Assembly (NCBI RefSeq): GCF_000383915.1
Contig: NZ_KB912942.1
Span: 7,618,155-7,682,154 of the forward strand
Reading direction: 5' to 3'
Length of the DNA: 64,000 nt
From: Amycolatopsis benzoatilytica AK 16/65
GTDB taxonomy: Bacteria; Actinomycetota; Actinomycetes; Mycobacteriales; Pseudonocardiaceae
In this document: positions 8,993 through 17,116 of the stretch, piece by piece
Layout of the letters: the number at the start of each line of letters is the position of its first letter
How positions within the stretch are numbered: position 1 is the stretch's first letter
Program-made: the position numbers and the translations under genes
Notes under the pieces: model-generated
Databases searched by the model: none
Seen by the model: only the letters and a program-made list of their open reading frames with translations
Told to the model about the DNA's origin: nothing

Positions 8993-9721
8993 CTAGCCGA
9001 CCGTCGTGCCGAACACCACCCCGACGAAGTACGTGACCACCATGGTGAGGGCGCCGACGCCGACGTTGCGCGCGATCGCGCGCCCCACCTGCGCGTTGCC
9101 GAGCCTCGCGCTCACGAACCCGGTGAGCGTGAGGCCGACGACCACCGCCAGCGCGCACGCCCACACCCGGATGTCGACCGACGCCCAGGCGATCGCCAGC
9201 AACGGCAGCAGCGCGCCGACCGAGAACGCCGCCAGCGACGCCCACGCCGCCTGCCACGGGCTGGTCAGATTGTCCGGGTCGATGCCCAGCTCGGCTTCGG
9301 CGTGCGCCTGCAGCGGGTCTTTTTCGGTCAGTTCCCGCGCGACCTGCTTCGCCAGCTCCGGCGAGAGCCCCTTGTCCTCGTAGATCTGCGCGAGTTCGCG
9401 CTCCTCGGCCTCCGGCATCGTTTTCAGCTCGTGCTTCTCGAGCCGCAGCAGCGCCCGCTCGGTGTCGCGCTGGGTGCTCACACTGACGTATTCCCCGCCG
9501 GCCATGGAAAACGCGCCGGCGACGAGCCCGGCGGTTCCGGCGGTCAGGATCGCGGTGCTGCTCGTGGTGGCCCCGGCGACGCCGACGACGAGGCCCGCGA
9601 CGGACACGATCCCGTCGTTCGCGCCGAGAACCCCTGCGCGCAGCCAGTTGAGCTTGCCGCCGACGCCGTTGTGCGGTTCGTGCGCGTGCAGTTCGTCGCC
9701 CATTGTTTCGGTCACGCGCAC
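8993..9721 (-). CDS. VIT1/CCC1-type metal transporter
   Basis: A 242-residue protein with the VIT1/CCC1 plan. A first helix with GANDGIVSVAGLVVGVAGA and MAGGEYVSVSTQRDTE is followed by a long cytoplasmic, metal-binding helical hairpin rich in Glu (TERALLRLEKHELKTMPEAEERE...). Three further membrane helices end the protein. The family moves Fe2+ or Mn2+ out of the cytosol. The GTG at 9721 is used; an in-frame ATG 18 bases later (9703) is an alternative, since neither has a clear ribosome site. Confidence 0.9.
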   Translation of the reverse strand: MRVTETMGDELHAHEPHNGVGGKLNWLRAGVLGANDGIVSVAGLVVGVAGATTSSTAILTAGTAGLVAGAFSMAGGEYVSVSTQRDTERALLRLEKHELKTMPEAEERELAQIYEDKGLSPELAKQVARELTEKDPLQAHAEAELGIDPDNLTSPWQAAWASLAAFSVGALLPLLAIAWASVDIRVWACALAVVVGLTLTGFVSARLGNAQVGRAIARNVGVGALTMVVTYFVGVVFGTTVG

Positions 9722-9835
9722 AGTGAATCACGGAAATTAGGGCGGCGCGATATTTCCTCGGTCACGGTAATTCAGTTATGAAAGGCAATCCTCAATGAAT
9801 TGTGCCTTGCCTGACCTGGCGAATACGCTGGCCGG

Positions 9836-10222
9836 ATGGAACCCGAGTGGCGGACGCTGTCGATGGTGGAAGGCCGGCCGCTGGTCGGCGGGACCGGGCT
9901 GATCCGCGAGCGAGCGCGGGCCGAACACGGTCTGGCGTACGAAATCCGGTACCCGGCCGGGGTCGCGTCGGCGGAGCACAGCCACGACCACGACAGCATC
10001 GTGCACGTGCTGGAAGGGCGGGTGCGGGGCACCGTCGACGGCGTCTGGGGCGAGTTCGGGCCGGGCGATGTCGTGGTGCATCCGCGCGGGGTGCGCCATC
10101 ACGTCGAAGCGGTGACCGACAGCCGGTGGATCGAGTTCGCCGCACCGTTGCCCGGGTGCTCGCCGGTGGAGCGAAAAGCGAAACGCCCGGGCCGTGCGGC
10201 CCGGGCGTTTCGAGGGGACTGA
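9836..10222 (+). CDS. Cupin-domain protein
   Basis: A 128-residue single-domain cupin. The first metal-binding motif is HSHDHDSIVHVLEGRVRG (His, His, Glu) and the second is PGDVVVHPRGVRHHVEA. It is the size of small cupin sensors or isomerases, and the substrate cannot be told. The last 14 codons coincide with a strong terminator hairpin (10179-10212), so the C-terminal KRPGRAARAF is dictated by RNA structure. The next gene, convergent, ends only 2 bases beyond. Confidence 0.85.
   Translation: MEPEWRTLSMVEGRPLVGGTGLIRERARAEHGLAYEIRYPAGVASAEHSHDHDSIVHVLEGRVRGTVDGVWGEFGPGDVVVHPRGVRHHVEAVTDSRWIEFAAPLPGCSPVERKAKRPGRAARAFRGD
10179..10212. terminator. Bidirectional hairpin terminator inside the cupin gene's 3' end
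   Basis: CGAAACGCCCGGGCC (10179-10193), loop GTGC, then the exact reverse complement (10198-10212): a perfect 15-base-pair stem with A-rich and T-rich ends on both strands. It lies between convergent genes and overlaps coding sequence. Confidence 0.85.
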
Positions 10223-10224
10223 AC

Positions 10225-10719
10225 TCAGCTGTCGAGCTCGGCCAGCGCCGCCTTCGCGGCTTCCAGCTCCGCTTCCAGCTGGGCGACCTTCGCCGCCTGC
10301 GCCTCACGGGCCGCGTTGATGACCTCGTCGATCGGGCCGGACAGGTCGTCGTGCAGCTCCTTCGCCGCGCGCGAGACCGCCGCGGCCGGGATCGCCAGGC
10401 CCTTCGCGACCCACTTCGCGCCGTTCTTCAGCTCGGCCTGCCACTCGCCGTCGGCGGTGCCGGTGACGGTGAGCGTGAGCTCGACGGTGCGGGTCTTCTT
10501 CGCCGTCGACGGGGTCGCCTTCGGGCGGCCGCGTTTCGGCTTCGGCGATTCGGCCGACGCCGGTTCGGGAGCCGGTTCCGTCGAAGCGGTCTCCGGCTCG
10601 GACGCGGCGGCGGGCTCAGCGACGGCCGGGGCCTCCGGGGTGCCGGCGGCCTGCGGCGCTGACGCCGCTGCCGTTTCGGCCGCAGTGTCCTCGTCGTGCG
10701 TCAAGGCTTCCACGGACAT
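10225..10719 (-). CDS. AT-hook-like, Ala/Glu-rich protein of unknown function
   Basis: A 164-residue protein in three parts: an acidic low-complexity N-terminus (Ala, Glu, Pro, Ser), a basic stretch PKPKRGRPKATPSTAKK at about 58-74, and a folded-looking half that ends in a helical, coiled-coil-like tail (QAAKVAQLEAELEAAKAALAEL). KRGRPKA matches the AT-hook core RGRP, which suggests minor-groove DNA contact. The ATG at 10719 has AAGGAG 12 bases upstream. No family name is offered. It precedes and may share a transcript end with the cupin terminator. Confidence 0.75.
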   Translation of the reverse strand: MSVEALTHDEDTAAETAAASAPQAAGTPEAPAVAEPAAASEPETASTEPAPEPASAESPKPKRGRPKATPSTAKKTRTVELTLTVTGTADGEWQAELKNGAKWVAKGLAIPAAAVSRAAKELHDDLSGPIDEVINAAREAQAAKVAQLEAELEAAKAALAELDS

Positions 10720-10806
10720 ACGTGTCGTCTCCTTGCCCGGATGTGGGTTGGGTACGCGGGCATCGTAGAACATGCGTTCGATGCTCGCAGTTTGGGGTGA
10801 ACATGC

Positions 10807-10842
10807 AGGAAGGGGCTCTCCCGGCCGGGAGAGCCCCTTCCT
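10807..10842. terminator. Terminator between acs and the AT-hook gene
   Basis: AGGAAGGGGCTCTCCCGG (10807-10824) is followed directly by its exact reverse complement, a perfect 36-base palindrome 12 bases after the acs stop on the minus strand. Confidence 0.8.
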
Positions 10843-10854
10843 CGCGCGAAGAAC

Positions 10855-12834
10855 TTACTCCTCCTTGCCGGACTTCAGCCCGGAGGAGATGAGGTCCATC
10901 ACCGAGGAGTCGGCGAGCGTGGTGACGTCGCCGATCTGGCGGTTTTCGGCGACGTCGCGCAGCAGACGGCGCATGATCTTGCCGGAGCGGGTCTTGGGCA
11001 GCTCGGCCACGACCATGATCTGCCGCGGCTTCGCGATCGGCCCGATCTCCTTCGCGACGTGGTTGCGCAGCTCCTGCACCGCGTTGTCCCCTCCGTCCAC
11101 GGCGTTGCCGCGCAGGATCACGAACGCGACGATGCCCTGCCCGGTCGTCGGGTCGGTCGCGCCCACGACCGCGGCCTCGGCGACCGTCGGGTGCGACACC
11201 AGCGCGGACTCGACCTCGGTGGTCGAGATCCGGTGCCCGGACACGTTCATCACGTCGTCGACCCGGCCCAGCAGCCAGACGTCGCCGTCCGCGTCGTACT
11301 TCGCGCCGTCGCCGGCGAAGTAGTAGCCCTGCTCGGCGAACCGCGACCAGTACGTCTCGCGGAACCGCTCGTCGTCGCCCCACACCCCGCGCAGCATCGA
11401 GGGCCACGGCTTGTCCAGCACCAGGTACCCGCCGCCGCCGCGGGCCACCTCGCTGCCGGTGTCGTCCACGACCTTCGCCGAAATCCCCGGCAGCGCCCGC
11501 TGCGCCGACCCCGGCTTCGCCGCGGTCACCCCGGGCAGCGGCGAGATCATGATCGCGCCGGTCTCGGTCTGCCACCAGGTGTCCACCACCGGCGTCGTGT
11601 TCGCGCCGATCTTCTCCCGGTACCAGATCCACGCCTCCGGGTTGATCGGCTCGCCCACCGACCCGAGCACCCGCAGGCTCGACAGGTCGTACTTCGCCGG
11701 AATGTCCTCGCCCCACTTCATGAACGTCCGGATCAACGTCGGCGCCGTGTAATAAATCGACACCTTGTACTTCTGGACGATCTCCCAATGCCGCCCCTCG
11801 TGCGGCGTGTTCGGCGTGCCCTCGTACACCACCTGCGTCACCCGGTTCGCCAACGGCCCGTACACGATGTAGGAGTGCCCGGTGATCCAGCCGATGTCGG
11901 CGGTGCACCAGTAGACGTCCTCGCCCGGCTTGTGGTCGAAGACGACGTTGTGGGTGTACGCGGTCTGGGTCAGGTAGCCGCCGGACGTGTGCAGAATGCC
12001 CTTCGGCCGGCCCGTGGTGCCTGACGTGTACAGGATGAACAGCGGATGCTCGGAGTCGAACGCTTCCGGGGTGTGCTCAGCGGACTGGCTGTCGACCAGT
12101 TCGTGCCACCACAGGTCGCGGCCCTCGGTCCACGGCGTCTCGCCTTCGAGGTCGCTGCCGGTGCGCTTGACGACGATGACCTTCTGGACGGTTTCCGCGC
12201 CCTGCAACGCTTCGTCGACGTTCGCCTTCATCGGCGCGGCCTTGCCGCGACGGTACTGCCCGTCCGACGTGATCACGATCTTCGCCGCCGCGTCGTCCAC
12301 CCGCGCCCGCAGCGCCGTCGGCGAAAACCCGCCGAACACCACGCTGTGCAACGCCCCGATCCGCGCGCACGCCAGCATCGCGAAAATCGCCTCGGGCACC
12401 ATCTGCAGCTGGATCGCCACCACGTCGCCCGCGCCCACGCCCAGCGACGACAACGCGTTCGCCGCCCGCGACACCTCGTCCTTCAACTCCGCGTACGTGA
12501 TGTCACGAGTGTCGCCCGGCTCCCCGACCCAATGGATCGCCACCTGCTCCCCGTGCCCGGACTCCACATGCCGGTCCACGCAGTTGTACGCGACGTTCAG
12601 CTTCCCGCCCACGAACCACTTCGCGAACGGCGCATTGGTCCAGTCCAAAACCTGCGACCACTTCGTGTCCCACGACAGCCGCTCCGCCTGCGCCGCCCAG
12701 AACGCCTCCCGATCAGCGTCCGCGGCCGCATACAAATCCGCCTTCGCGTTCGCCTGACCAGCGAACTGTTCACTCGGCGGAAACGTACGGCTCTCCGTGA
12801 GCAGGTTGTCCAATGCTGGGGACTGCTCGGTCAT
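10855..12834 (-). CDS. acs: Acetyl-CoA synthetase (AMP-forming)
   Basis: A 659-residue adenylate-forming enzyme, full length. It activates acetate with ATP to acetyl-AMP and transfers it to CoA. The ATP-binding P-loop is YTSGTTGRPKG; DTWWQTETG and YFAGDGAKYDADG are the standard core motifs. The C-terminal TRSGKIMRR carries Lys619, the residue that protein acetyltransferases modify to switch the enzyme off. The ATG at 12834 has AGGAGG upstream at good spacing. It corresponds to Rv3667. A perfect palindromic terminator follows the stop. Confidence 0.97.
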   Translation of the reverse strand: MTEQSPALDNLLTESRTFPPSEQFAGQANAKADLYAAADADREAFWAAQAERLSWDTKWSQVLDWTNAPFAKWFVGGKLNVAYNCVDRHVESGHGEQVAIHWVGEPGDTRDITYAELKDEVSRAANALSSLGVGAGDVVAIQLQMVPEAIFAMLACARIGALHSVVFGGFSPTALRARVDDAAAKIVITSDGQYRRGKAAPMKANVDEALQGAETVQKVIVVKRTGSDLEGETPWTEGRDLWWHELVDSQSAEHTPEAFDSEHPLFILYTSGTTGRPKGILHTSGGYLTQTAYTHNVVFDHKPGEDVYWCTADIGWITGHSYIVYGPLANRVTQVVYEGTPNTPHEGRHWEIVQKYKVSIYYTAPTLIRTFMKWGEDIPAKYDLSSLRVLGSVGEPINPEAWIWYREKIGANTTPVVDTWWQTETGAIMISPLPGVTAAKPGSAQRALPGISAKVVDDTGSEVARGGGGYLVLDKPWPSMLRGVWGDDERFRETYWSRFAEQGYYFAGDGAKYDADGDVWLLGRVDDVMNVSGHRISTTEVESALVSHPTVAEAAVVGATDPTTGQGIVAFVILRGNAVDGGDNAVQELRNHVAKEIGPIAKPRQIMVVAELPKTRSGKIMRRLLRDVAENRQIGDVTTLADSSVMDLISSGLKSGKEE

Positions 12835-12952
12835 GGTGCAAAGCCTCCTGTAGTGCGGACCCGCGGCGCAGGGAACGCTAGCGACGTTAGTCCGCCTACG
12901 ACAAGGTTGCAGCCACGTTGCGCGGGTGGCGCCGGAAGGATTCCGGGACTGC

Positions 12953-13531
12953 TCAGCCGAGGCGGGCGAGCAGCCGGGCCCGCGCGCCCGGCCACTCGGC
13001 GTCTGTCATCGAGTAGAGCACCGTGTCGCGGCTCGTGCCGTCTGGCCGGATCCGATGCGCCCGGAGGATCCCCTCGCGCAGCGCGCCGAGCCGTTCGATG
13101 GCCCGCTGCGACCGGAGGTTGCGGACGTCGGTCTCCCACCCGACGCGCTGCGCTCCCCAGTCTTCGAAGGCGTTGCGCAGCAGCAGGAACTTGGCCTCTG
13201 TGTTGAGCGCGGTGCGCTGGAAGCCGGCGCCGATCCAGGTGTGCCCGATGGACAGGATCCGATGCTGGGCTACTACCTGGTAATAAGAAGTGGTGCCGGC
13301 GACGCGGCCGGAGGCAAGGTCGATCTGCGCCCACGCGCGGCGGTCCGGGTCGGCGAGCGCGTTCTTGATCATCGTTTCGGTTTCGCCGAGGTCGGCGGGC
13401 TGGCGCAGGCTCAGCCAGGCCCAGATTCCCGGATCGGAGCCGGCCTCGAGCAGGCCGGCCGCATGGCTGGCGGTCAGGGGTTCGAGCCGTACGTGGCGGC
13501 CGGTCAGAATGGGGTGCTCGGTCCAGGTCAC
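12953..13531 (-). CDS. GNAT-family N-acetyltransferase, RimJ/RimL type
   Basis: A 192-residue protein. LTGRHVRLEPLTASHAAGLLE opens the domain as in RimJ/RimL-like enzymes. IGHTWIGAGFQRTALNTEAKFLLLRNAFEDWGAQRVGWETDVRNLRSQRAIERLGA covers the acetyl-CoA-binding and C-terminal motifs; the Q/R-x-x-G/A signature is not the strict one but its place is held by GAGFQRTALN. It transfers acetyl groups to an amine, and the target is unknown. It is divergent from the phosphoribosyltransferase gene. Confidence 0.88.
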   Translation of the reverse strand: MTWTEHPILTGRHVRLEPLTASHAAGLLEAGSDPGIWAWLSLRQPADLGETETMIKNALADPDRRAWAQIDLASGRVAGTTSYYQVVAQHRILSIGHTWIGAGFQRTALNTEAKFLLLRNAFEDWGAQRVGWETDVRNLRSQRAIERLGALREGILRAHRIRPDGTSRDTVLYSMTDAEWPGARARLLARLG

Positions 13532-13642
13532 CAGGTCACGCTACGACGGCAGGTGGACACATCCGAGTGCCATTTCTGGATCATTTTATCAGTCCACTTT
13601 CCGGCCGCTTATGCTCGCTGGACGATCGACGAGAGGGCGCGC

Positions 13643-14140
13643 ATGGCCGAGGAGCGAGAAGAGCTCACCTGGGAGTTGTTCGGTTCGGCCAGCCGGGAGC
13701 TGGCCGAAGCGGTGGCCGCGGACGGGTTCGCGCCGGACCTCATCCTGTCCATCGCGCGCGGCGGGCTGTTCGTCGCCGGCGCGCTCGGGTACGCGCTGGA
13801 CGTGAAGAACCTGCACGTGATGAACGTGGAGTTCTACACCGGTGTGGACCAGCGGCTGGACCTGCCGGTCATGCTGCCGCCGGTGCCCAACGTGGTGGAT
13901 CTCACACACAAGAAGGTGCTGGTCACCGACGATGTCGCGGACACCGGCGCGACGCTGAAGCTGGTTCGCGACTTCTGCGCCGACCATGTCGCGGACGTGC
14001 GCTGCGCGGTGGTCTACGAGAAGCCGGCTTCGACGGTGAAATGCGAGTACGTGTGGAAGCGGACCGACCGCTGGATCAACTTCCCGTGGTCGGTGCTGCC
14101 CCCAGTGGTGGAGCGGTCGGGGCAGGTGCTGGACGCATGA
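13643..14140 (+). CDS. Phosphoribosyltransferase (purine, Gpt-like)
   Basis: A 165-residue type I phosphoribosyltransferase. The PRPP-binding signature is VLVTDDVADTGATL, and ILSIARGGLFVAGALGYALD is the preceding PP-loop region. The short flexible-loop segment and the final WINFPWS resemble xanthine/guanine phosphoribosyltransferases, so salvage of a purine base is likely. The ATG at 13643 has GAGAGG 7 bases upstream, and a TATGCT -10-like box lies near 13609. The stop overlaps the next ATG (ATGA), coupling it to the Fic-like gene. Confidence 0.88.
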   Translation: MAEEREELTWELFGSASRELAEAVAADGFAPDLILSIARGGLFVAGALGYALDVKNLHVMNVEFYTGVDQRLDLPVMLPPVPNVVDLTHKKVLVTDDVADTGATLKLVRDFCADHVADVRCAVVYEKPASTVKCEYVWKRTDRWINFPWSVLPPVVERSGQVLDA

Positions 14141-14859
14141 GCGACCCGCTGAAGCCGCTGCTGGAGCTGGACGGCGTCGCGGCCGCCGCGAAGGCCGCGC
14201 AGGACGCGGTGTTCGCGGTGCACCGGTTGCCGGCAAACCTGCGAGGCGGCGCGGAGACCGCGGCCGAGGCGTCGGTCCGCGCGGCGCGGGCTTCGGCCGG
14301 GATCGACGGCGCGAACCCGGAGCTGCCTTCGGACGGCGCGGTGAGCGATCCGCTGCTGGCGGGTGCGCTCCGGGTCGCCGAGAAGCTGGAATCGCTGCTG
14401 CCGACGTGGCGGCGCGCGCCGTTGCAGGCGCTGGCCCGGCTGCACCTGCTGGCCGCGTCCGATCTGGTGTCCGATGTGGATCAGCTGGGCCGTCCGCAGC
14501 GCGGCGGCGAGCGGCTGGAGCTGTTGGCCCAGCTCGTTACCGGAGCGACTTCGGTGCCGGGGCCAGTCCTGACCGCGGTGGTGCACGGCGAGCTGCTCGC
14601 GCTGGCGCCGTTCGGTTCGGCGGACGGCGTGGTCGCCCGGGCGGCGGCGCGGCTGTCGATGATCGCGACCGGTCTCGACCCGAAGGCGCTGACCGTGCCG
14701 GAGGTGGCGTACTTCCGGCGAGTGCCTCGCTATGTCGAGCTGGCGCAGGGCTTCGCGAGCGGCACCCCGGACGGGGTTCGGGAGTGGCTGCTGTTCTGCT
14801 GCGAAGCGTTCGAAACCGGGGCGAAAGAAGCGCAGAGCATCTCGTCGGCCGCCGGCTGA
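14137..14859 (+). CDS. Degenerate Fic-like all-helical protein
   Basis: A 240-residue, helix-rich protein. Its layout follows Fic-domain proteins: ARASAGIDGANPELP resembles the Fic inhibitory-helix region (S/T-x3-E-G, here with Asp), and VVHGELLALAPFGSADGVVAR occupies the place of the active loop HxxFxxIHPFxDGNGRxxR. The catalytic His is Ala157 and the GNGR anion hole is lost, though P-F, D-G and the closing A-R remain. It probably cannot AMPylate targets. It is translationally coupled to the phosphoribosyltransferase. The assignment rests on pattern alignment by eye; a structure prediction would decide. Confidence 0.6.
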   Translation: MSDPLKPLLELDGVAAAAKAAQDAVFAVHRLPANLRGGAETAAEASVRAARASAGIDGANPELPSDGAVSDPLLAGALRVAEKLESLLPTWRRAPLQALARLHLLAASDLVSDVDQLGRPQRGGERLELLAQLVTGATSVPGPVLTAVVHGELLALAPFGSADGVVARAAARLSMIATGLDPKALTVPEVAYFRRVPRYVELAQGFASGTPDGVREWLLFCCEAFETGAKEAQSISSAAG

Positions 14860-14871
14860 CGTCCTCGCGTG

Positions 14872-14924
14872 CCGTGAAGGGAACATTCCGGGACTCAGCG
14901 TCCGTCAAGGTTCCCTTCACGGAC
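14872..14924. repeat. Dispersed intergenic GC-rich repeat, copy 2
   Basis: CCGTGAAGGGAAC (14872-14884) and GTTCCCTTCACGG are inverted around ...CCGGGACTCAGCGTCCGTCAAG. It shares GGGACT..GCGTCCGT and the GTGAAGG/CCTTCAC ends with the copy at 4456. It lies just after the Fic-like stop. Confidence 0.7.
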
Positions 14925-15017
14925 TTCTCCGGTGGCTGACTGACACATGTGCCGGCGGCGTTCTGTGGCGGATTGAGCCATGGTCGCCCAGGCTGGGGCG
15001 ACTTACTGTTTCCCGCC

Positions 15018-15767
15018 ATGACCAGGGACCTGCAGGGCCGCACCGCGTTGGTGACCGGTGGCGGCAGCGGCATCGGCCTCGCCTGCGTGCGGGCGCTTGC
15101 CGAGGCCGGAGCGAAGGTGCACGTGGTCGACGTCGCCGGTCCGGCGGCGGAGGCGGCGGCGGACGAGGTCGGCGGCCAGGCGCACGTCGTGGATCTGACC
15201 GATCCAGCGGAGCTGGCGACCTTGCCCTCGGACGTCGACGTGCTCGTCAACAACGCGGGCGTCCAGCACGTCGCCCCGCTGCCGGAATTCCCTCCGGAGC
15301 GGTTCGCGTTCATCCAGTCGTTGATGGTGACCGCGCCGTTCTTGTTGATCCGCCGGTGCCTGCCCGCGATGTACGCGCGGGGCTGGGGCCGGATCGTGAA
15401 CATGTCCAGCGTGCACGGGCTGCGCGCAAGTCCGTACAAGGCCGCGTACGTCGCGGCGAAGCACGCGCTCGAAGGACTGTCCAAAGTGGCCGCACTGGAA
15501 GGCGCGGAACACGGTGTGACCAGCAATTGCGTGAATCCCGGTTACGTGCGGACGCCGTTGGTCGACGGGCAGATCCAGGCGCAGGCGGACGAGCACGGCG
15601 TCACGCCGGAAGACGTGCTCGAACAGGTGCTGCTGCGCCGGGCCGCGATCAAGCGGCTGATCGAACCCGCGGACGTCGCCGATCTCGTGGTGTGGCTGTG
15701 CGGCCGGCACGCCGGGCAGCTCACCGGCGCTTCCCTTCCGGTCGACGGCGGCTGGACCGCCGGCTAA
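15018..15767 (+). CDS. 3-hydroxybutyrate dehydrogenase (short-chain dehydrogenase)
   Basis: A 249-residue SDR. The NAD-binding motif is TGGGSGIG (residues about 14-21), then NNAGVQHVAP, the catalytic Ser in MSSVHG, and Y-x3-K in YVAAKHALEG (preceded by YKAAY). The NAGVQHVAP segment and overall length are typical of D-3-hydroxybutyrate dehydrogenase, which interconverts 3-hydroxybutyrate and acetoacetate. The ATG at 15018 begins MTRDLQGRTALVTGG. An inverted repeat GTCGCCC/GGGCGAC (14983-15002) just upstream could be an operator. It heads an operon with the MFS and PucR genes. Confidence 0.87.
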   Translation: MTRDLQGRTALVTGGGSGIGLACVRALAEAGAKVHVVDVAGPAAEAAADEVGGQAHVVDLTDPAELATLPSDVDVLVNNAGVQHVAPLPEFPPERFAFIQSLMVTAPFLLIRRCLPAMYARGWGRIVNMSSVHGLRASPYKAAYVAAKHALEGLSKVAALEGAEHGVTSNCVNPGYVRTPLVDGQIQAQADEHGVTPEDVLEQVLLRRAAIKRLIEPADVADLVVWLCGRHAGQLTGASLPVDGGWTAG

Positions 15768-15799
15768 TCCCCTTTCCCCACAACGAAGTGGAGTCCATT

Positions 15800-17116
15800 A
15801 TGGACAGTTCACGGAAGATGCTGCTCCGCGTCGCCGGTGCCAGCCTGGTCGGCACCACCATCGAGTGGTACGACTTTTTCCTCTACGCCTCCGCCGCCGC
15901 GCTGGTGTTCAACAAGCTCTTCTTCCCGACCGCCGATCCGCTCACCGGCACCCTGCTGGCGTTGCTGACCTATGCGGTCGGCTTCCTGGCCCGGCCGATC
16001 GGCGGGCTCGTGTTCGGTCACTTCGGCGACCGGATCGGGCGGAAGAAACTGCTGGTGGTGAGCCTGCTGATGATGGGCGGCTCGACTTTCGCGATGGGCC
16101 TGTTGCCTACCTACGCCGCGATCGGCGTGGTCGCGCCGCTCCTGCTGACGCTGCTGCGGCTCGTCCAAGGCTTCGCGCTCGGCGGCGAATGGGGCGGCGC
16201 GGTGCTGCTGGTTTCCGAGCACGGCGACGACCGGCGGCGCGGCTTCTGGGCGTCCTGGCCGCAGACCGGTGCTCCCGCGGGGAACCTGCTGGCCACGGCG
16301 GTCCTGGCGGTCCTGGCGTCGACCCAGTCGGACGCGACGTTCCAGGCGTGGGGCTGGCGCGTCCCGTTCCTGCTCTCCGGGGTGCTTGTGGTGATCGGGC
16401 TGTGGATCCGGCTCGCCGTTTCGGAATCGCCGGTGTTCGTCGCCGCGCAGGCCGCCGCGGACGAGCGCGAGCAGGCACCGATCGTCGACGTGTTCCGCGG
16501 GCACTTCCGCGCACTGGCGGTCACCTTCGGCGCGCGCATCGCGGAGAACGTGTCCTACTACGTGATCACCGCGTTCATCCTGGTCTACGTGACGACCGGG
16601 CTGCACCTGCCGAAGGCGACCGGACTGACCGCCGTCCTGGTCGCGTCCGCGGTGCACTTCGTGACGATTCCGTTGTGGGGACTGCTTTCCGACCAGATCG
16701 GCCGCAAGCCGGTGTACCTGTTCGGCGTCGTCGGAATGGCGGGCTGGTCGTTCGGCTTCTTCTGGCTGCTCGACCTGCGCACCACCGGTTCGGTGATCGG
16801 CGCGGCGGTGGTCGGGCTTCTGCTGCACGGCGCGATGTACGGACCGCAGGCGGCGTTCTTCGCCGAGCAGTTCCCGACGCGGGTCCGCTACACCGGTCTT
16901 TCCGTGGGCGGTCAGCTGTCGTCGATCGCTGCGGGCGCGGTCGCTCCGTTGATCGCTGTCGCACTCTTCGAGGCGTACCGCACTACGGTCCCGGTTTCGA
17001 TCTACGTCGCCGCGATGTGCGCGTTGTCGCTGGTCGCGCTGCTTGTCGCGCGTGAGACTCGTGGCAGGTCGCTGCACGAGACGGCTGTCGAACAGCAGGC
17101 TTCAATGACAGCATGA
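15800..17116 (+). CDS. MFS transporter, metabolite:H+ symporter family
   Basis: A 438-residue, 12-helix major facilitator of the MHS type. EWYDFFLYASAAA in helix 1, GHFGDRIGRKK in the first cytoplasmic loop and LVQGFALGGEWGGA in helix 4 are the family signatures, shared with shikimate, proline and dicarboxylate symporters. Its place between a 3-hydroxybutyrate dehydrogenase and a regulator suggests it imports a short hydroxy- or ketoacid (inference). The ATG at 15800 is preceded by GAAGTGGAG. It overlaps the next gene (ATGA). Confidence 0.9.
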   Translation: MDSSRKMLLRVAGASLVGTTIEWYDFFLYASAAALVFNKLFFPTADPLTGTLLALLTYAVGFLARPIGGLVFGHFGDRIGRKKLLVVSLLMMGGSTFAMGLLPTYAAIGVVAPLLLTLLRLVQGFALGGEWGGAVLLVSEHGDDRRRGFWASWPQTGAPAGNLLATAVLAVLASTQSDATFQAWGWRVPFLLSGVLVVIGLWIRLAVSESPVFVAAQAAADEREQAPIVDVFRGHFRALAVTFGARIAENVSYYVITAFILVYVTTGLHLPKATGLTAVLVASAVHFVTIPLWGLLSDQIGRKPVYLFGVVGMAGWSFGFFWLLDLRTTGSVIGAAVVGLLLHGAMYGPQAAFFAEQFPTRVRYTGLSVGGQLSSIAAGAVAPLIAVALFEAYRTTVPVSIYVAAMCALSLVALLVARETRGRSLHETAVEQQASMTA

